Program-made: the position numbers and the translations under genes
Assembly (NCBI RefSeq): GCF_013401555.1
Contig: NZ_CP058552.1
Location: 2,666,001 to 2,730,000, forward strand
DNA length: 64,000 nt
Origin: Paenibacillus sp. E222
GTDB taxonomy: Bacteria; Bacillota; Bacilli; Paenibacillales; Paenibacillaceae
Reading direction: 5' to 3'
Notes under the pieces: generated by a model
Told to the model about the DNA's origin: nothing
The model's database searches: none
The model's input: the letters and a program-made list of their open reading frames with translations, nothing else
Shown: piece by piece, positions 18,145 through 27,224 of the stretch
Layout: each line of letters starts with the position of its first letter
How positions within the stretch are numbered: position 1 is the first letter of the stretch

Positions 18145-18926
18145 CTGATATGAACACCATAGTAGGCTCCCATGATCTATTAATGATTACGCTGGACACG
18201 TTAAGGTATGACGTGGCCAAGCTGGAGGAACAGAATTGCCCCAACCTGTGCGGTACGGGTCCTTGGGAGAAGCGTCATACTCCGGGAAGTTTTACCTATG
18301 CGGCACATCATGCTTTTTTTGGTGGCTTCATGCCTACACCTGCCAATACGGACAAAGCCTCCCACGTACGACTTTTTCATTCCCGGAATACCGGATTAAA
18401 GACACATCCGCATACCTGGCTGTTCGACACTCCGGATATCGTATCCGGGTTAGCAGCGGAAGGATACCGTACGATTTGTATTGGCGGGGTCATTTTCTTC
18501 ACCAAGAAAAATCCACTCGCCAAAGTGCTGCCGGGTTATTTTCAGCAAAGCTACTGGCGGATGAATTTTGGCGTAACCAACCCCAAATCGACCGAGCATC
18601 AGGTTCAGCATGCCTTGAAGCTGCTGGAGCAAATCACACCGGATGAAAAGCTGTTTTTGTTCCTGAATGTGTCTGCCATCCATGGGCCCAATCGCTATTT
18701 TGTGGAGGGTGCAAGAGAAGACTCCGTAGAAACACAGCGAGCAGCCCTTCGGTATGTGGACCAGGCTCTTGGGCCATTGTTTGATGCAATGAGGCAGCGT
18801 TCACGGCCTACGTTTTGTTTAGCTTTTTCCGATCATGGCACGGCGTATGGTGAGGATGGTTATCAGGGGCACAGGCTGGCGCATGATGTTGTCTGGAATG
18901 TGCCTTACCGTGAATTTATTTTATAG
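18141..18926 (+). CDS. STM4013/SEN3800 family hydrolase (sulfatase/alkaline phosphatase-like)
   Basis: 261 aa. It has the metal-site layout of the alkaline phosphatase superfamily: LLMITLDTLRYDVA at the N-terminus (Asp ligand, candidate Thr nucleophile), NVSAIHGPNRYF, and a C-terminal AFSDHGTAYGEDGYQGHR with the Asp-His and His ligands. It is much shorter than true sulfatases and has no signal peptide, so it is a cytoplasmic phospho- or sulfo-hydrolase or transferase of unknown substrate. The start ATG overlaps the ATP-grasp stop (ATGA, 18141-18144) with AAAGGAG upstream. A longer in-frame start at 18102 lies inside the previous gene and is not needed. Confidence 0.8.
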   Translation: MTDMNTIVGSHDLLMITLDTLRYDVAKLEEQNCPNLCGTGPWEKRHTPGSFTYAAHHAFFGGFMPTPANTDKASHVRLFHSRNTGLKTHPHTWLFDTPDIVSGLAAEGYRTICIGGVIFFTKKNPLAKVLPGYFQQSYWRMNFGVTNPKSTEHQVQHALKLLEQITPDEKLFLFLNVSAIHGPNRYFVEGAREDSVETQRAALRYVDQALGPLFDAMRQRSRPTFCLAFSDHGTAYGEDGYQGHRLAHDVVWNVPYREFIL

Positions 18927-18979
18927 AACAATTGATTCATATCATCAACAACTACAAACCGGATACAGGGAGGAAACCG

Positions 18980-20377
18980 ATGGACGATCAATCTCAACAT
19001 ACGACAGTAGGTCATTCCGCAGAGTCCGGACCCAATACAACTACTGGTCTCAGAGAAGTGCTTACTTCCCCCTATCGCTCTTATTTATATTCGTATCCCC
19101 ACAAGACCGCATATCGGGAGTTGAACCCGCCATTACCACTCGGTCCATTGTGGGAACGTGAGAATACAGAAACGTATTTTTTATACATGCACATTCCGTT
19201 TTGTGCCGCTCGTTGCGGATTCTGTAACCTGTTTACGTTGCCGGATCGTCGTGATGACACCCATGTGCGTTATGTGGATGCGCTGGAACGGCAAGCCAAG
19301 CAGTGGGCACCGCTCACATCACGCAGACCCTATTCGAGGTTTGCCATCGGTGGTGGGACCCCCACATTATTAAATGAAATTCAGTTGAACCGCTTGTTCG
19401 ATATCGCGGAACAGGTGATGGGGCTCGATCCGACGCAAGCTTCGATCTCGGTAGAAACGTCACCGGATACTGTGACAGAAGCCAAATTGGCCATCATGAA
19501 AGAACGGAGCGTGGACCGGGTAAGCATGGGCATCCAAAGTTTTATCGAAGCCGAAGCCTCAGCCATCTACCGTCCGCAGAAACCACAGGAAGTGGAACGA
19601 GCGCTTGAGAAGCTTACACAGTATGAATTCCCTTTGTTGAATCTGGATCTGATCTATGGTCTGCCGGGACAAACGGTGGAATCATGGCTGTATTCGCTGG
19701 AACGTGTCCTTTCATATGAACCGGGTGAGATATTCATTTACCCATTGTACACTCGCGAGAATACCATTGTGAAACCCGGTGATATTCAGCGTCAGGGACC
19801 GGATATTCGGATGGAGCTGTATAAGGCTGCGCGTGAAACTTTGAAAAGCCGGGGTTATGTCCAGTATTCCATGCGCAGATTTGCCAAAGAACAATCTTCT
19901 TCGGGAAGCAAAGAGCTTCTACCCTACAGCTGTCAGGAAGAAGGCATGGTTGGTCTGGGTTGCGGTGCACGCTCTTATACCCGTGAAGTACACTATGCTT
20001 CCAAGTATGGTGTTAGTTATAAGGCCACACAGAGCATCATCGCCGATTATGTGGCAACCGAGCGTTATGATGTGGCCGATTACGGCATTGTACTCAGCCG
20101 GGAGGAGCAGAAGCGCCGCTTTATTCTGAAAGCCCTGCTGCATCGGGAAGGATTGGCGCTATCGGATTATGATGAGCGATTCGGAACGGGAGTCCTGTCA
20201 GACTACGGTTGGTTGAGTGAACTGTTGTCTGAGGGCATGGCTGAGCTGAAGCAGGACGATAAAGGAAACCAGGTGCTGCGTCTGACAGAAGAGGGATTGG
20301 GCTACTCGGATGCTATTGGAGATTGGCTCATCTCCGCTGAGGTTCGTGAACAAATGGAAGGGTTTGTGTTCTCATGA
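18980..20377 (+). CDS. STM4012 family radical SAM protein (HemN/HemW-like)
   Basis: 465 aa. The radical SAM cluster motif CAARCGFC (Cys 75, 79, 82) lies in YMHIPFCAARCGFCN, followed by AIGGGTPTLL, SVETSPDT, VSMGIQSF and LDLIYGLPGQT, all in HemN/HemW order. A GLGCGARSY segment and a winged-helix-like HemN C-terminal domain complete it. It is not the canonical hemW or hemN by context; the operon points to modification of an unknown substrate. AGGGAGG supports ATG 18980 over ATT/ATG options at 18932. It overlaps the next gene by ATGA. Confidence 0.85.
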   Translation: MDDQSQHTTVGHSAESGPNTTTGLREVLTSPYRSYLYSYPHKTAYRELNPPLPLGPLWERENTETYFLYMHIPFCAARCGFCNLFTLPDRRDDTHVRYVDALERQAKQWAPLTSRRPYSRFAIGGGTPTLLNEIQLNRLFDIAEQVMGLDPTQASISVETSPDTVTEAKLAIMKERSVDRVSMGIQSFIEAEASAIYRPQKPQEVERALEKLTQYEFPLLNLDLIYGLPGQTVESWLYSLERVLSYEPGEIFIYPLYTRENTIVKPGDIQRQGPDIRMELYKAARETLKSRGYVQYSMRRFAKEQSSSGSKELLPYSCQEEGMVGLGCGARSYTREVHYASKYGVSYKATQSIIADYVATERYDVADYGIVLSREEQKRRFILKALLHREGLALSDYDERFGTGVLSDYGWLSELLSEGMAELKQDDKGNQVLRLTEEGLGYSDAIGDWLISAEVREQMEGFVFS

Positions 20378-21237
20378 GAGCAACCTTGTATTATCGGGGG
20401 AAGCTGTCGTCCTGTAATTACGACTGTCCATATTGTCCGTTTAGCAAAACGGTAGATTCCAAGGAGACGCTCGAAGTGGATGAACTGCAACTGCGTCAAT
20501 TTGTGAATTGGGTGAGGGATCAGGAGAGTGCTGGACATCAATTTTCGATTTTCTTTAACCCGTATGGAGAAGCTCTGGTACGACGCTGGTATCGTGAAGC
20601 GATGATTGAGCTATCTCATATGCCACATGTGGACAAAATTGCAGTTCAAACCAACCTGTCTGTCAAACTGGACTGGGCCCGTGAATTAAATCGGGATAAA
20701 GCGGCATTCTGGGCGACCTATCACCCGCGTGAGACGAAGGAGTCTTCCTTCGTCAAACAATGTTTGACTTTACGAGAGATGGGGCTTGCTTTCAGTGTGG
20801 GGACGGTTGGATTGCGCAGTGCATTTCCTGCTATTGAATCGATGAGGCAGGCTTTACCTGATGACGTGTATATGTGGATCAATGCATTTAAAGATCGACC
20901 CCAATATTACAGTATGGAAGAGGTCGAATTTTTACGATCCGTTGATCCGCTGTTTGAAGGGAACCTGCGGGATTATGAGAGTCTGGGCAAGCGTTGTTCC
21001 GCTGGTTCGGAGGTATTTTATGTTCAAGGGTCAGGGCATGTAAAAAGGTGTTACAAGGATCGTCGAATTATTGGGCATCTCTACCGAGATGGTTTGCAGG
21101 CTTTGGCCGCAGATCGGCCTTGTGGCATGAAGAAGTGCGGCTGTTATATCGGTTATATTCATATGGAGGATTCTCCGTTCAGGGATATCTTTGGCCGTGG
21201 ATTGCTTGAACGTAATCCGGCACTGATCAATCAATAG
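20374..21237 (+). CDS. STM4011 family radical SAM protein
   Basis: 287 aa. Cluster motif CNYDCPYC (Cys 14, 18, 21) very near the N-terminus, then FFNPYGEALVRRWY, in place of the usual GGEP motif, and an activated-Cys-rich tail: KRCSAGS, VKRCYKD, RPCGMKKCGC. The clustered tail cysteines could bind an auxiliary iron-sulfur cluster, as in SPASM or twitch enzymes (inference). The start overlaps the STM4012 stop (ATGA at 20374-20377). It is the last gene of the operon, followed by a terminator. Confidence 0.85.
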   Translation: MRATLYYRGKLSSCNYDCPYCPFSKTVDSKETLEVDELQLRQFVNWVRDQESAGHQFSIFFNPYGEALVRRWYREAMIELSHMPHVDKIAVQTNLSVKLDWARELNRDKAAFWATYHPRETKESSFVKQCLTLREMGLAFSVGTVGLRSAFPAIESMRQALPDDVYMWINAFKDRPQYYSMEEVEFLRSVDPLFEGNLRDYESLGKRCSAGSEVFYVQGSGHVKRCYKDRRIIGHLYRDGLQALAADRPCGMKKCGCYIGYIHMEDSPFRDIFGRGLLERNPALINQ

Positions 21238-21257
21238 ATGTCGGTCATCCAACTGAC

Positions 21258-21299
21258 AGACTTTACACCAGAAAATGTGCTGGTGTAAGGTCTTTTTTT
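21258..21299 (+). terminator. Terminator of STM4015-4011 operon
   Basis: GACTTTACACCAG pairs with CTGGTGTAAGGTC (loop AAAATGTG) and is followed by seven T. Confidence 0.8.
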
Positions 21300-21354
21300 A
21301 TTTTGAACAAAAGATTCATGCTGCTGGCATATAGGTTAATAGGCTTAGGAGAAA

Positions 21355-21384
21355 TTGTCGTTTAGGGGCATTGGGAATCATAAT
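21355..21384 (+). promoter_or_regulatory. Possible promoter of the chemoreceptor gene
   Basis: TTGTCG, 18-bp spacer, CATAAT. A weak sigma-A match; no clear sigma-D motility box was found in this 253-bp gap. Confidence 0.35.
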
Positions 21385-21490
21385 TTCGGGAGAAAAAACG
21401 ACAAAAGTCCTAGTTTAATTTTAGAAGAATGGAGGGCACGGGAGTAAAACTACATAATTGCAAAACATCTGAACATATGGGGGAATTCAC

Positions 21491-23188
21491 ATGAAGAGAG
21501 TATCCATCAGTCGCAAATTACTGTTAGGTTTTGTAGCTGTATTGATTTTATTGGTGGCAGTTGTCGTCATCTCGTATACTCAATTTATCTCCGTAGAGAA
21601 AACATATACAGATCTCATCAAGGAACGTACGTATAAACTGCTTACGATTAAAAACATGATTATTGATGTGAAATCTCAGCAGGTTGCATTGCGAAACTAT
21701 GTGACCGAAGCCAGTGATGCTAATGAGCAGCTGTTTCAATCGTCTTATGAAGATTACCGTAAAATAAGTGAAGAATTAAGATCAGGTCTTAAAACACAAA
21801 CCATGATTGACCTTCTGGACCGTTCCGACCAGCGTGTGAAAGATTACTTAGCCTTTGGGCAGAATGTTATTGCATTAAAGAAACAGGATCGAAATAGTGA
21901 AATTACAACGTTGCTGCTCAACACAGGACCTGCAATCGTATCTGAATTTGAAGAAACCATGGCATCGATGGAGCAGGTTCAGCAAGATTTATTGGACACA
22001 GGGGTCGTGAATGCCAATCAGCTGATTCAAAAGGTAATCCGGTCAATTGTAATCATCGGTATTGTTTCGATCATTGTGGGAGCTGCCATTGCTTTACTTA
22101 TGGGTAGATTGATCTCTAAACCGGTGGCTTCTGTTGCTAGAGCAGCAAGACAAATAGCTGAAGGTGATTTGACTGGCGAGGCGATCATTGTACGAAATAA
22201 GGATGAAATTGGCGAGTTGGCCCAATCCTTTAATACGATGTCGGTTCATTTACGCGAGTTGATTCATCAGGTGGGTAATAACGCGGATCGGGTAGCCGCC
22301 TCATCTGAAGAGCTAACGGCTAGTACGGAACAGACTGTGGCGGCGACAGAACAAGTGGCCATTACAATGGAAGAGATTGCTACCGGTATGGATACACAAG
22401 TGAGCATGGTTAGCGATGGGTTCCATACGATTAATGAACTATCCACAGGTTTTCGGCAAATTACTGAGAATACGCAAACGATGTCTGATGAAGCTACGAA
22501 CGCATCGGCTAAAACCTTAGCTGGCAATGACTCGGTGCAATCGGCTGTGGAACAAATGAATTCCATCCATCAGACCGTACAGGGTCTTGCAACGGTTATT
22601 GAAGAGCTGGGTAACCACTCACAATCTATTGGTTCGATGGTGGAAACCATTTCCGAAATATCGGCGCAAACGAATCTGCTTTCGCTTAACGCAGCCATTG
22701 AAGCGGCAAGAGCTGGAGAACATGGACGCGGGTTTGAGGTGGTTGCTACCGAGGTGCGGAAGCTCTCGGAGCAATCGGCAAGGTCAGCAGAACAAATAGG
22801 CACATTGGTAGCCTCTATTCATAAAGGCATGAGTGATGCCGCCCAATCCATGGGAGAAGTGACTGCCGAGGTTCAGGCAGGGATCAGCCTTGTGCATAGA
22901 GCAGGAGACAGTTTTGAAGAAATTCGTGCAGCTGTCAGCAAGGTAGCAGGACAGACCCAGGAAGTATCCGCTTCTATTGAGCATATGGCGGCCGGGGTGG
23001 AACAGATCAACGTATCCATGAAAACAATCATGGATGTTACACAGAATGCAGCAGCAGGCACAGAAGAGGTCAGCGCGACGTCTGAGGAGCAATTGTCTGC
23101 TATGCAGGAGATATCTTCTGCTGCCAATGAACTTTCGTCCATGGCGGAAGAATTACAGCAGTCTCTGGGTCATTTTAAAGTGGGATGA
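21491..23188 (+). CDS. Methyl-accepting chemotaxis protein
   Basis: 565 aa. TM1 is residues ~9-29 ([18 protein letters not shown]). An extracellular helical domain of ~150 aa follows, of the four-helix-bundle type ([20 protein letters not shown]). TM2 is ~185-206 ([20 protein letters not shown]), HAMP ~207-260, and a long coiled-coil signalling domain runs to the end, with the highly conserved hairpin tip [20 protein letters not shown] and [12 protein letters not shown]. No C-terminal CheR-binding pentapeptide. The ligand is not predictable. GGGGGAA precedes the ATG. It stands alone between two terminators. Confidence 0.93.
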   Translation: MKRVSISRKLLLGFVAVLILLVAVVVISYTQFISVEKTYTDLIKERTYKLLTIKNMIIDVKSQQVALRNYVTEASDANEQLFQSSYEDYRKISEELRSGLKTQTMIDLLDRSDQRVKDYLAFGQNVIALKKQDRNSEITTLLLNTGPAIVSEFEETMASMEQVQQDLLDTGVVNANQLIQKVIRSIVIIGIVSIIVGAAIALLMGRLISKPVASVARAARQIAEGDLTGEAIIVRNKDEIGELAQSFNTMSVHLRELIHQVGNNADRVAASSEELTASTEQTVAATEQVAITMEEIATGMDTQVSMVSDGFHTINELSTGFRQITENTQTMSDEATNASAKTLAGNDSVQSAVEQMNSIHQTVQGLATVIEELGNHSQSIGSMVETISEISAQTNLLSLNAAIEAARAGEHGRGFEVVATEVRKLSEQSARSAEQIGTLVASIHKGMSDAAQSMGEVTAEVQAGISLVHRAGDSFEEIRAAVSKVAGQTQEVSASIEHMAAGVEQINVSMKTIMDVTQNAAAGTEEVSATSEEQLSAMQEISSAANELSSMAEELQQSLGHFKVG

Positions 23189-23217
23189 TGTGTAGACATA
23201 ATTAAATCGAGTATGAC

Positions 23218-23270
23218 AAAGGGGGGTGCCTGATGAACAGCTGATATGCTGCTCACCGGCACCCCTTTTA
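23218..23270. terminator. Terminator between mcp and asnB (probably bidirectional)
   Basis: AAAGGGGGGTGCC pairs with GGCACCCCTTTT across a 29-nt loop. It separates the 3' ends of two convergent genes. Confidence 0.75.
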
Positions 23271-23291
23271 AGAAAGAAAAGATAGCTTTGT

Positions 23292-25136
23292 TTATCGAAT
23301 GGCCACTTTGTACGTACGCAACCACGAGTTAATCTGTGTCAGATAAGCAAATAGCTGTGGACCCGACATTAACTGTCCAAACCAGGGCAGGTTCGATGAA
23401 GCATCCGGTGAGGAGGCCAATTTGCGAATTTGAGCTTTGTCGATTAATGGCAAGATCGGTGAACTTGCGTCATCCAGAATATCAAGCACCTGCTGTTTAA
23501 CGGAAGCGAGATACTGCGGGTTATGTGTTTTCGGATACGGACTCTTTTTCCGGTACAACACATCGTCAGGCAGCACACCTTCCAGCGCTTTACGCAGAAT
23601 GCCTTTTTCCCGTCCGCCTGTCATTTTCATGTCCCAAGGCACGTTAAACACATATTGAATCAAACGGTGATCACAGTAAGGTACCCGAACCTCAAGCCCG
23701 GCTCCCATACTCATCCGATCTTTCCGATCCAGTAGTGTAGGCATGAACCGGGTGATGTTCAGATAGGACATAACTCTCATCTGGGCAGCCTTACCGGTCT
23801 CCCCATCGAGTAAAGGCACTTCTGCTACAGCATCCGAGTAACGATCTGCGAGATAGTCGAGTGGTCTGATCCATTCCCGAATGTCCGGGGATAACAATCC
23901 TGCTCGCATATCAGGTGCTACAGACCATGGGAATGTACCGGAGTTCAGCATCTCTTCCCGATGGAACCAGGGATAACCGCCAAATACTTCATCTGCTGCT
24001 TCGCCTGAGATGGCAACGGTGGCTCCTTTTTTGATTTCTTTACAGAACAGATAGAGAGAGGAATCTACGTCCGCCATACCCGGTAAATCCCTTACGACCA
24101 TCGCCTGAGTCAACGCATGAACCAGTTCTCCGTTTTCAATCTCAATCCAGTGATGATCTGTCTTCAGTTCATCCACCATTCGCTGAATCCAGGGTCCATC
24201 TGCACCAGGCTGGAAGGAATGCGCCTGAAAATGCTTTGCATTATCCACATAGTCGACAGAATATGTGCTGACCTGGCCTTGACCTGTACGGTTGTAATAA
24301 TCCACGGCTAACGCAGATAGAGCACTTGAATCCAATCCCCCCGACAAAAGGGAGCAGACCGGAACGTCCGAAGCCAATTGGCGTTCTAATGTATCCTGCA
24401 ACAGTCTGCGTACTTCGGCAGCTGTCTCCTCCAAATTATGTTCGTGATTCTGGCTTTCCAGCTTCCAGTAAGCATAGGTTTTAATGCCGTTTCGGTTGTA
24501 GATAAGCGCATGCGCAGGTTTGAGCTCATTAAGGGAGGAGTATACGCCGTGTCCAGGTGTCCGGGCAGGACCGACAATAAATACTTCTGCCAAACCTTCG
24601 GGTCCTACAGCAGCCTCAACATCCGGATGGATGAGCAGTGCTTTGGGTTCTGAGCCAAATACGAGTGCATCCTTTGCATGACTGTAGAAGAGGGGTTTGA
24701 CGCCCAGCCGATCACGGGCGATAAAAACCTGTTCGCGTCCGCCATCCCATATAGCAAAAGCAAAAATGCCGTTAAACCGGTCAACGCAGGCCGGTCCCCA
24801 CTCAATATAAGAGGCGAGCAGCACTTCCGTATCACATTGTGTGCGGAAATGGTGTCCGCGTTGGAGCAATTCCTTTTTCAACTCGGGTGCATTGTATAGT
24901 TCTCCGTTATACACGACGGTATAGGAGGTGTCTCCCTGTAACGCATGCATGGGCTGTGCCCCATTCTCCGGGTCCATAACGCTGAGACGCCGATGTCCGA
25001 ACGCACAAGGATTGGAGATCCATGTACCTGAAGCGTCGGGCCCCCGGTTCGACAAGCTGTCCGTCATCTGGACCAGCAGCTCTGATTCCTGGGTCAAATC
25101 CCGATTCCACTGTATGAAGCCGGTTATACCGCACAT
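23292..25136 (-). CDS. asnB: Asparagine synthase (glutamine-hydrolysing), AsnB/AsnO type
   Basis: 614 aa. The start is fixed by MCGITGF, because Cys2 must become the N-terminal nucleophile of the glutaminase domain; AAAGGATG lies upstream, and the longer start at 25136+30 is rejected. The glutaminase domain has RRLSVMD and VYNGELYN; the synthetase domain has the PP-loop LLSGGLDSSALSA and ISGEAADEVFGGYPWF. It makes asparagine from aspartate with ATP and glutamine. The length equals the sporulation-linked AsnO form of Bacillus as I recall. Convergent with the chemoreceptor gene. Confidence 0.93.
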   Translation of the reverse strand: MCGITGFIQWNRDLTQESELLVQMTDSLSNRGPDASGTWISNPCAFGHRRLSVMDPENGAQPMHALQGDTSYTVVYNGELYNAPELKKELLQRGHHFRTQCDTEVLLASYIEWGPACVDRFNGIFAFAIWDGGREQVFIARDRLGVKPLFYSHAKDALVFGSEPKALLIHPDVEAAVGPEGLAEVFIVGPARTPGHGVYSSLNELKPAHALIYNRNGIKTYAYWKLESQNHEHNLEETAAEVRRLLQDTLERQLASDVPVCSLLSGGLDSSALSALAVDYYNRTGQGQVSTYSVDYVDNAKHFQAHSFQPGADGPWIQRMVDELKTDHHWIEIENGELVHALTQAMVVRDLPGMADVDSSLYLFCKEIKKGATVAISGEAADEVFGGYPWFHREEMLNSGTFPWSVAPDMRAGLLSPDIREWIRPLDYLADRYSDAVAEVPLLDGETGKAAQMRVMSYLNITRFMPTLLDRKDRMSMGAGLEVRVPYCDHRLIQYVFNVPWDMKMTGGREKGILRKALEGVLPDDVLYRKKSPYPKTHNPQYLASVKQQVLDILDDASSPILPLIDKAQIRKLASSPDASSNLPWFGQLMSGPQLFAYLTQINSWLRTYKVAIR

Positions 25137-25331
25137 GGTTTGTTCATCCTTTCTTAGTCGAGTCATTCATCCGTATGGCTGCTTGAGTTGCTAACAGCCA
25201 GCAAATGTTGTCTTTTTCGTCAGAAGTCGTAACAAATATATGCCGAAAGCAGGCATAAAATGTCTGTCCTCTTCGGAAACTATATCTAGGGACAACGGCC
25301 TCAACATGCCTGTGAAGGAGAGAACTTGCAA

Positions 25332-25631
25332 ATGGACAGTATGACCTATTATGTATCTGTCATGGGGCGCTCTGTTATACCTGACCCGCACGTAACGTCG
25401 TATGAATGGGTGATCCAGGCAACGCCTCAGGAGGCGGAACAATTACTGGGATTGCTTAATCTGATGCAGGAAAAAGAGGAAGAGGCCTTTCCAGGAATGG
25501 TATTCCCTTGGCCGGATACGCCGGAGGAGTCTGTAAACCGCGCATATGAAGCTGTATTACAGCAGGTGTATCGGGAAATTTATCGCTTGGGAACACCAGA
25601 GACCCGATACCAGATCGAACAAAGTATATGA
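25332..25631 (+). CDS. Small protein of unknown function
   Basis: 99 aa, no recognised domain. It begins MDSMTYYVSVMGRSVIPDP, then a helical acidic middle (EAEQLLGLLNLMQEKEEEAFPG) and a Pro/Trp patch (FPWPDTPEE). No signal peptide. AAGGAGAG (25315-25322) suits either TTG 25326 or ATG 25332. It is followed 25 bp later by another small gene, and then by a 42-aa gene, forming a run of three unknown genes before a terminator. Confidence 0.65.
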   Translation: MDSMTYYVSVMGRSVIPDPHVTSYEWVIQATPQEAEQLLGLLNLMQEKEEEAFPGMVFPWPDTPEESVNRAYEAVLQQVYREIYRLGTPETRYQIEQSI

Positions 25632-25656
25632 AATGGACAAAGGAGTGCGATAAAAA

Positions 25657-26013
25657 ATGTATGCCATTCAGGATGCCAAAATACGCAGATTAACCGAAGT
25701 GGATGGATTGTCTTGTGCAGAAGTTGAGGTACAGCCAGGAAATACAGGTGATCCGTCTTTGCTTGTATACGTTGCGGCTACCCAGCCTGGGAATTCGCTT
25801 GAAGTCGTTCGAATTGTACGCAATCATTCAGATGCAGTTCTGGATTGGTACAATAACAATATGCACACAGCGTTTGAAGATGCTACGGAAACGGCGTTTG
25901 AGAACAGTGAAGGCATTACAGCCGGAGAAGATAAAGCCCGGTTTCAGAGTGAGCTCCTTGCTTTTGGATTACTGGGGCCGACGCTTCAACGCTATTTGGT
26001 GGGTCAAGGTTAA
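25657..26013 (+). CDS. Small protein of unknown function
   Basis: 118 aa. AAAGGAGTG lies 9 nt before the ATG. Mixed alpha/beta composition with VEVQPGNTG, LLVYVAATQPG and an acidic helix (FEDATETAFENSEG). No signal peptide, membrane segment or family that I recognise. Probably in one transcript with its two small neighbours. Confidence 0.65.
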   Translation: MYAIQDAKIRRLTEVDGLSCAEVEVQPGNTGDPSLLVYVAATQPGNSLEVVRIVRNHSDAVLDWYNNNMHTAFEDATETAFENSEGITAGEDKARFQSELLAFGLLGPTLQRYLVGQG

Positions 26014-26104
26014 GCTAGGCGTTCCAACAAATGCCGATAGCGGCAAAGGATAAGCGGAATTACCCGGAGCCATACTATATGCAAGTTCCGGGGAGGTGAT
26101 AGCA

Positions 26105-26233
26105 ATGGCTTCCAAGTTCAAGAAAAACAAAGGGAACCTTTATGCACATCATACCGAGTTTGCCGAGGAAGTGCTCGCCATTAACAGCAAGCGTCCTGCC
26201 CAGAAAAATCCGTGGCTTAAGGGAAACAAGTAA
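26105..26233 (+). CDS. 42-aa basic protein of unknown function
   Basis: A very strong ribosome binding site, GGGGAGGTGAT (26090-26100), precedes an ATG opening a 42-aa frame: basic ends (MASKFKKNKG and NPWLKGNK) around an acidic middle (EFAEEVLAI). A terminator follows within 12 bp. Size and charge resemble the minor small spore proteins, but no family is recognised. Confidence 0.65.
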   Translation: MASKFKKNKGNLYAHHTEFAEEVLAINSKRPAQKNPWLKGNK

Positions 26234-26244
26234 CCGGAATGCAG

Positions 26245-26276
26245 AAACCCGCCCTTCTTTCGAAAGGCGGGTTTTT
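26245..26276 (+). terminator. Rho-independent terminator after the three small genes
   Basis: AAACCCGCC pairs with GGCGGGTTT, followed by T residues; the loop contains CTTTCGAAAG. Confidence 0.85.
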
Positions 26277-26309
26277 GAATGTTTAATTGAACGTGATTGG
26301 AAGCTTTGC

Positions 26310-26603
26310 TCAGGCATATTCACGCAGTACTTGAATACCTTTGACAATATTGTACACAAAACTTAATGCATAAATGACAAAGAACAAAATTACAAATCCG
26401 ACAGCGGAACCCAGACTGTGTGCGGTAACGAAGAAATACAGCAGCGGGATTGCCGCAAGAAACGGGAATATATGCGAGAATAAGGCTCGTTTCGCATGTC
26501 CCTCAATATAGTTGTCCTTGGCCACAATCCAAATAATGATGGGGAACAGGAACGGGGCAAAGAAAATACTAAAATAGGATAATGCTGATAAAAGTTGTCT
26601 CAT
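26310..26603 (-). CDS. DUF4870-type small membrane protein
   Basis: 97 aa with three hydrophobic segments (SYFSIFFAPFLFPIIIWIV, IFPFLAAIPLLYFFV, AVGFVILFFVIYALSFVY). The pattern of a short helix, a soluble loop with EGHAKRALFSH, then paired helices matches DUF4870. AAAGGAGAG precedes ATG 26603. Function unknown. The 283 bp between it and the tRNA gene holds only the tRNA promoter. Confidence 0.75.
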   Translation of the reverse strand: MRQLLSALSYFSIFFAPFLFPIIIWIVAKDNYIEGHAKRALFSHIFPFLAAIPLLYFFVTAHSLGSAVGFVILFFVIYALSFVYNIVKGIQVLREYA

Positions 26604-26825
26604 ATCGGTTTCTCTCCTTTATTTGGTTCAGTAGAATATATGTATCCAAATGATTACCCAGCAGGTCTCATCCTGAATATATCTGCCCATGTTCTAAACG
26701 CCCTGAGCTTAATATTCTCAATATTGCCTGCTTAAAGCATTCATATTCTGTAGCTGTCCTGAGTATGAAAATAATACGTTCAAGTCATGAGGAACGATGC
26801 AATTATTAATTTTTTTATAAAACTA

Positions 26826-26853
26826 TTGAAAAATATAGAAATGAGAGTATAAT
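26826..26853 (+). promoter_or_regulatory. Promoter of tRNA-Arg(UCU), left copy
   Basis: TTGAAA, 16-bp spacer, TATAAT, 33 bp before the mature 5' end. Confidence 0.7.
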
Positions 26854-26886
26854 AGGAATCGCGCGGTATTTTTATTATACATATTT

Positions 26887-26960
<74 letters not shown>

Positions 26961-27224
26961 TTAGAAAAAGCTTCCTTATGGGAAGCTTTTTTGCGTACAG
27001 GGGAAGAGAACCCCAAAGGTTCGTCGGAGCATAGGCTTCGGTAGGAATACTTCGCAGTCTCGACGGCAAGGAGAGTATCCCTCCTGGGACGTAAGAAAAG
27101 GCTTCCTTCGGGAAGCCTTTTTGCGTACAAGGGAAGAGAACCCCAATGGTTCGTCGGAGCATAAGTTTCGGTAGGAATACTTCGCAGTCTCGACTGGAAG
27201 GAGAGTGGCATTTCCTCCAGGCAT
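26961..27224 (+). repeat. Tandem ~131-bp repeat with tRNA-like minihelix, left array
   Basis: Two units follow the tRNA. Each has a terminator-like hairpin (AGCTTCC/GGAAGCT or GGCTTCC/GGAAGCC plus T-run), a segment GAACCCCAA.GGTTCGTCGGAGC, and a 35-nt element starting GTCTCGACGG and ending in the exact last 14 nt of the tRNA, TCCCTCCTGGGACG. The first element (27057-27091) is intact; the second (27187-27224) is degenerate. The sequence is ~80% identical to the right array at 34.2 kb, in inverse orientation. A further hairpin-like stretch (CTCCCCGAGGGG) lies at 27233-27245. Confidence 0.85.

Noticed and set aside
26961..27224. CRISPR array
   Set aside because: The unit is ~131 bp with terminator hairpins and no short repeat/unique spacer alternation; no cas genes are present.
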